Assembly (NCBI GenBank): GCA_031255815.1
Contig: JAIRRU010000278.1
Span: forward strand, 1 to 5,987
DNA length: 5,987 bases
Direction: 5' to 3'
Source: Treponema sp.
GTDB lineage: Bacteria; Spirochaetota; Spirochaetia; Treponematales; Breznakiellaceae
A program made the translations under genes and the position numbers. Positions 5,519 to 5,987 of this stretch are shown here, in pieces. The notes under the pieces were generated by a model. The model did not search any database. It saw only the letters and a list, made by a program, of their open reading frames with translations, and had not been told where the DNA came from. Positions within the stretch are counted from its first letter, which is position 1. Each line of letters opens with the position of its first letter.

Positions 5519-5734
5519 CTTGTTTAGGCAAAAAGTATGGATAAAAGGATAGCCGCGAACCACGCTAACCGCACGAACTTTTACATCGAAAACCTCGATA
5601 CTTCATCTAAAGCGCCTTGAGTTCGAGCGGTTTTTGAGTCGCTTTAGTGCGGTTCGTGCCCTTTGCGGTTCAATTTTTTGGCGGCCCGGTAAATCCGGCG
5701 GGTTTATCAGGCATTTTGGTTTAAACAAGGTACT
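5519..5734 (+). repeat. Dispersed inverted-repeat element, copy 2
   Basis: A second copy of the element at 1111-1407, in the same orientation and again in the leader of an exported-protein gene. The left block (5531-5584) and right block (5671-5734) align with copy 1 with few mismatches and one single-base gap. The left arm GAACCACGCTAACCGCACGAAC (5557-5578, shown here in part as GCACGAAC) is partly complementary to GTGCGGTTCGTG at 5647-5658. The centre is unrelated to that of copy 1 and has its own hairpin, 5607-5614 with 5640-5647 (CTAAAGCG/CGCTTTAG). Conserved ends with variable centres suggest that the arms are what is maintained. Confidence 0.7.
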
Positions 5735-5752
5735 GGGAAAGCGGGTTTCCCA
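5734..5752 (+). promoter_or_regulatory. Leader hairpin before the solute-binding protein gene
   Basis: A 7-bp perfect stem, TGGGAAA (5734-5740) with TTTCCCA (5746-5752), loop GCGGG, sits directly after the right border of the dispersed repeat and 31 bases before the start codon at 5784. No T-run follows. It could be a palindromic regulator site or an mRNA leader structure. I could not find a convincing promoter nearby. Confidence 0.3.
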
Positions 5753-5783
5753 AGGGATCTGTTACATTTTCGGAGGTATGTCC

Positions 5784-5987
5784 ATGCGGAAAAAAACATT
5801 GCTGGTTTTTCTTTTTAGCGCCGCGCTGACCCTGAGCGCCGTTGCGGGAGGGAACAGGGCGGCCGGCCCTTCTTCCGGCAACCCCCTTGAGGGGAGCCTG
5901 GCGGAAAGCCTGGGCGGGAAGATAAGCGTCTCCTGTTACGACTCCCTGGGCTATCGCAGTTTCCTTGAAGAGGCGGCAAAACTCTTT
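5784..5987 (+). CDS. Exported solute-binding protein, N-terminal part (runs off the window)
   Basis: The first 68 codons are open to the right edge. ATG 5784 is chosen over the in-frame ATG at 5778 because GGAGG (5772-5776) is seven bases before 5784 but only one base before 5778. The protein starts with MRKK, then a hydrophobic stretch (about 5-21), then AVAG (19-22), a likely signal peptidase I site. There is no cysteine at the cleavage region, so it is probably not a lipoprotein. After a Gly/Ser/Pro-rich linker comes GKISVSCYDSLGYRSFLEEA (45-64) and AKLF. A first beta strand followed by a helix ending EEAAKLF is typical of the start of family-1 extracellular solute-binding proteins of ABC sugar or oligosaccharide importers. 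The ligand and the rest of the transporter lie outside the window. It has its own leader, so it is probably not co-transcribed with the kinase. Confidence 0.7.
   Translation, partial: MRKKTLLVFLFSAALTLSAVAGGNRAAGPSSGNPLEGSLAESLGGKISVSCYDSLGYRSFLEEAAKLF

Overview
The window most likely comes from a spirochaete of the Treponema lineage, perhaps the GC-rich termite-gut type. The basis is gene order and protein character. A small exported von Willebrand A (vWA)-like protein is followed on the same strand by an exported protein resembling the treponemal pallilysin-related adhesins. This is the TP0750-TP0751 order of Treponema pallidum. No rRNA, tRNA or species-diagnostic gene is present, so the assignment is inferred from memory of families, not from a search.

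Layout: 1-487 has no convincing gene. It holds GC-rich hairpins, a truncated copy of a composite hairpin element, three related long hairpins (one followed by seven T's, like an intrinsic terminator), and a good promoter whose predicted start coincides with the first ATG. 488-1084 encodes the vWA-like exported protein. 1085-1411 is filled by a dispersed repeat that runs almost to the next start codon and supplies its ribosome binding site. 1412-2935 encodes the pallilysin/TP0751-like protein. 2936-3043 is a regulatory gap with two abutting 11-bp direct repeats, a layout used by OmpR/PhoB-family regulators. 3044-3709 encodes an OmpR-type response regulator, and 3706-5145 encodes its membrane histidine kinase, overlapping by ATGA. 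5146-5783 has no intact gene. It holds the full composite hairpin element (inverted relative to the left copy), a possible decayed coding fragment, and a second copy of the dispersed repeat. 5784 to the end is the start of an exported solute-binding protein.

How the parts may work together: the kinase has a periplasmic sensor domain of roughly 120 residues and should phosphorylate the regulator. The regulator may control its own operon through the 11-bp direct repeats. Whether it also controls the two exported proteins upstream cannot be read from the sequence. The four intact genes between 488 and 5145 lie between inverted copies of the same hairpin element, and two dispersed repeats sit directly upstream of exported-protein genes. 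Repeat activity has therefore probably shaped the locus.
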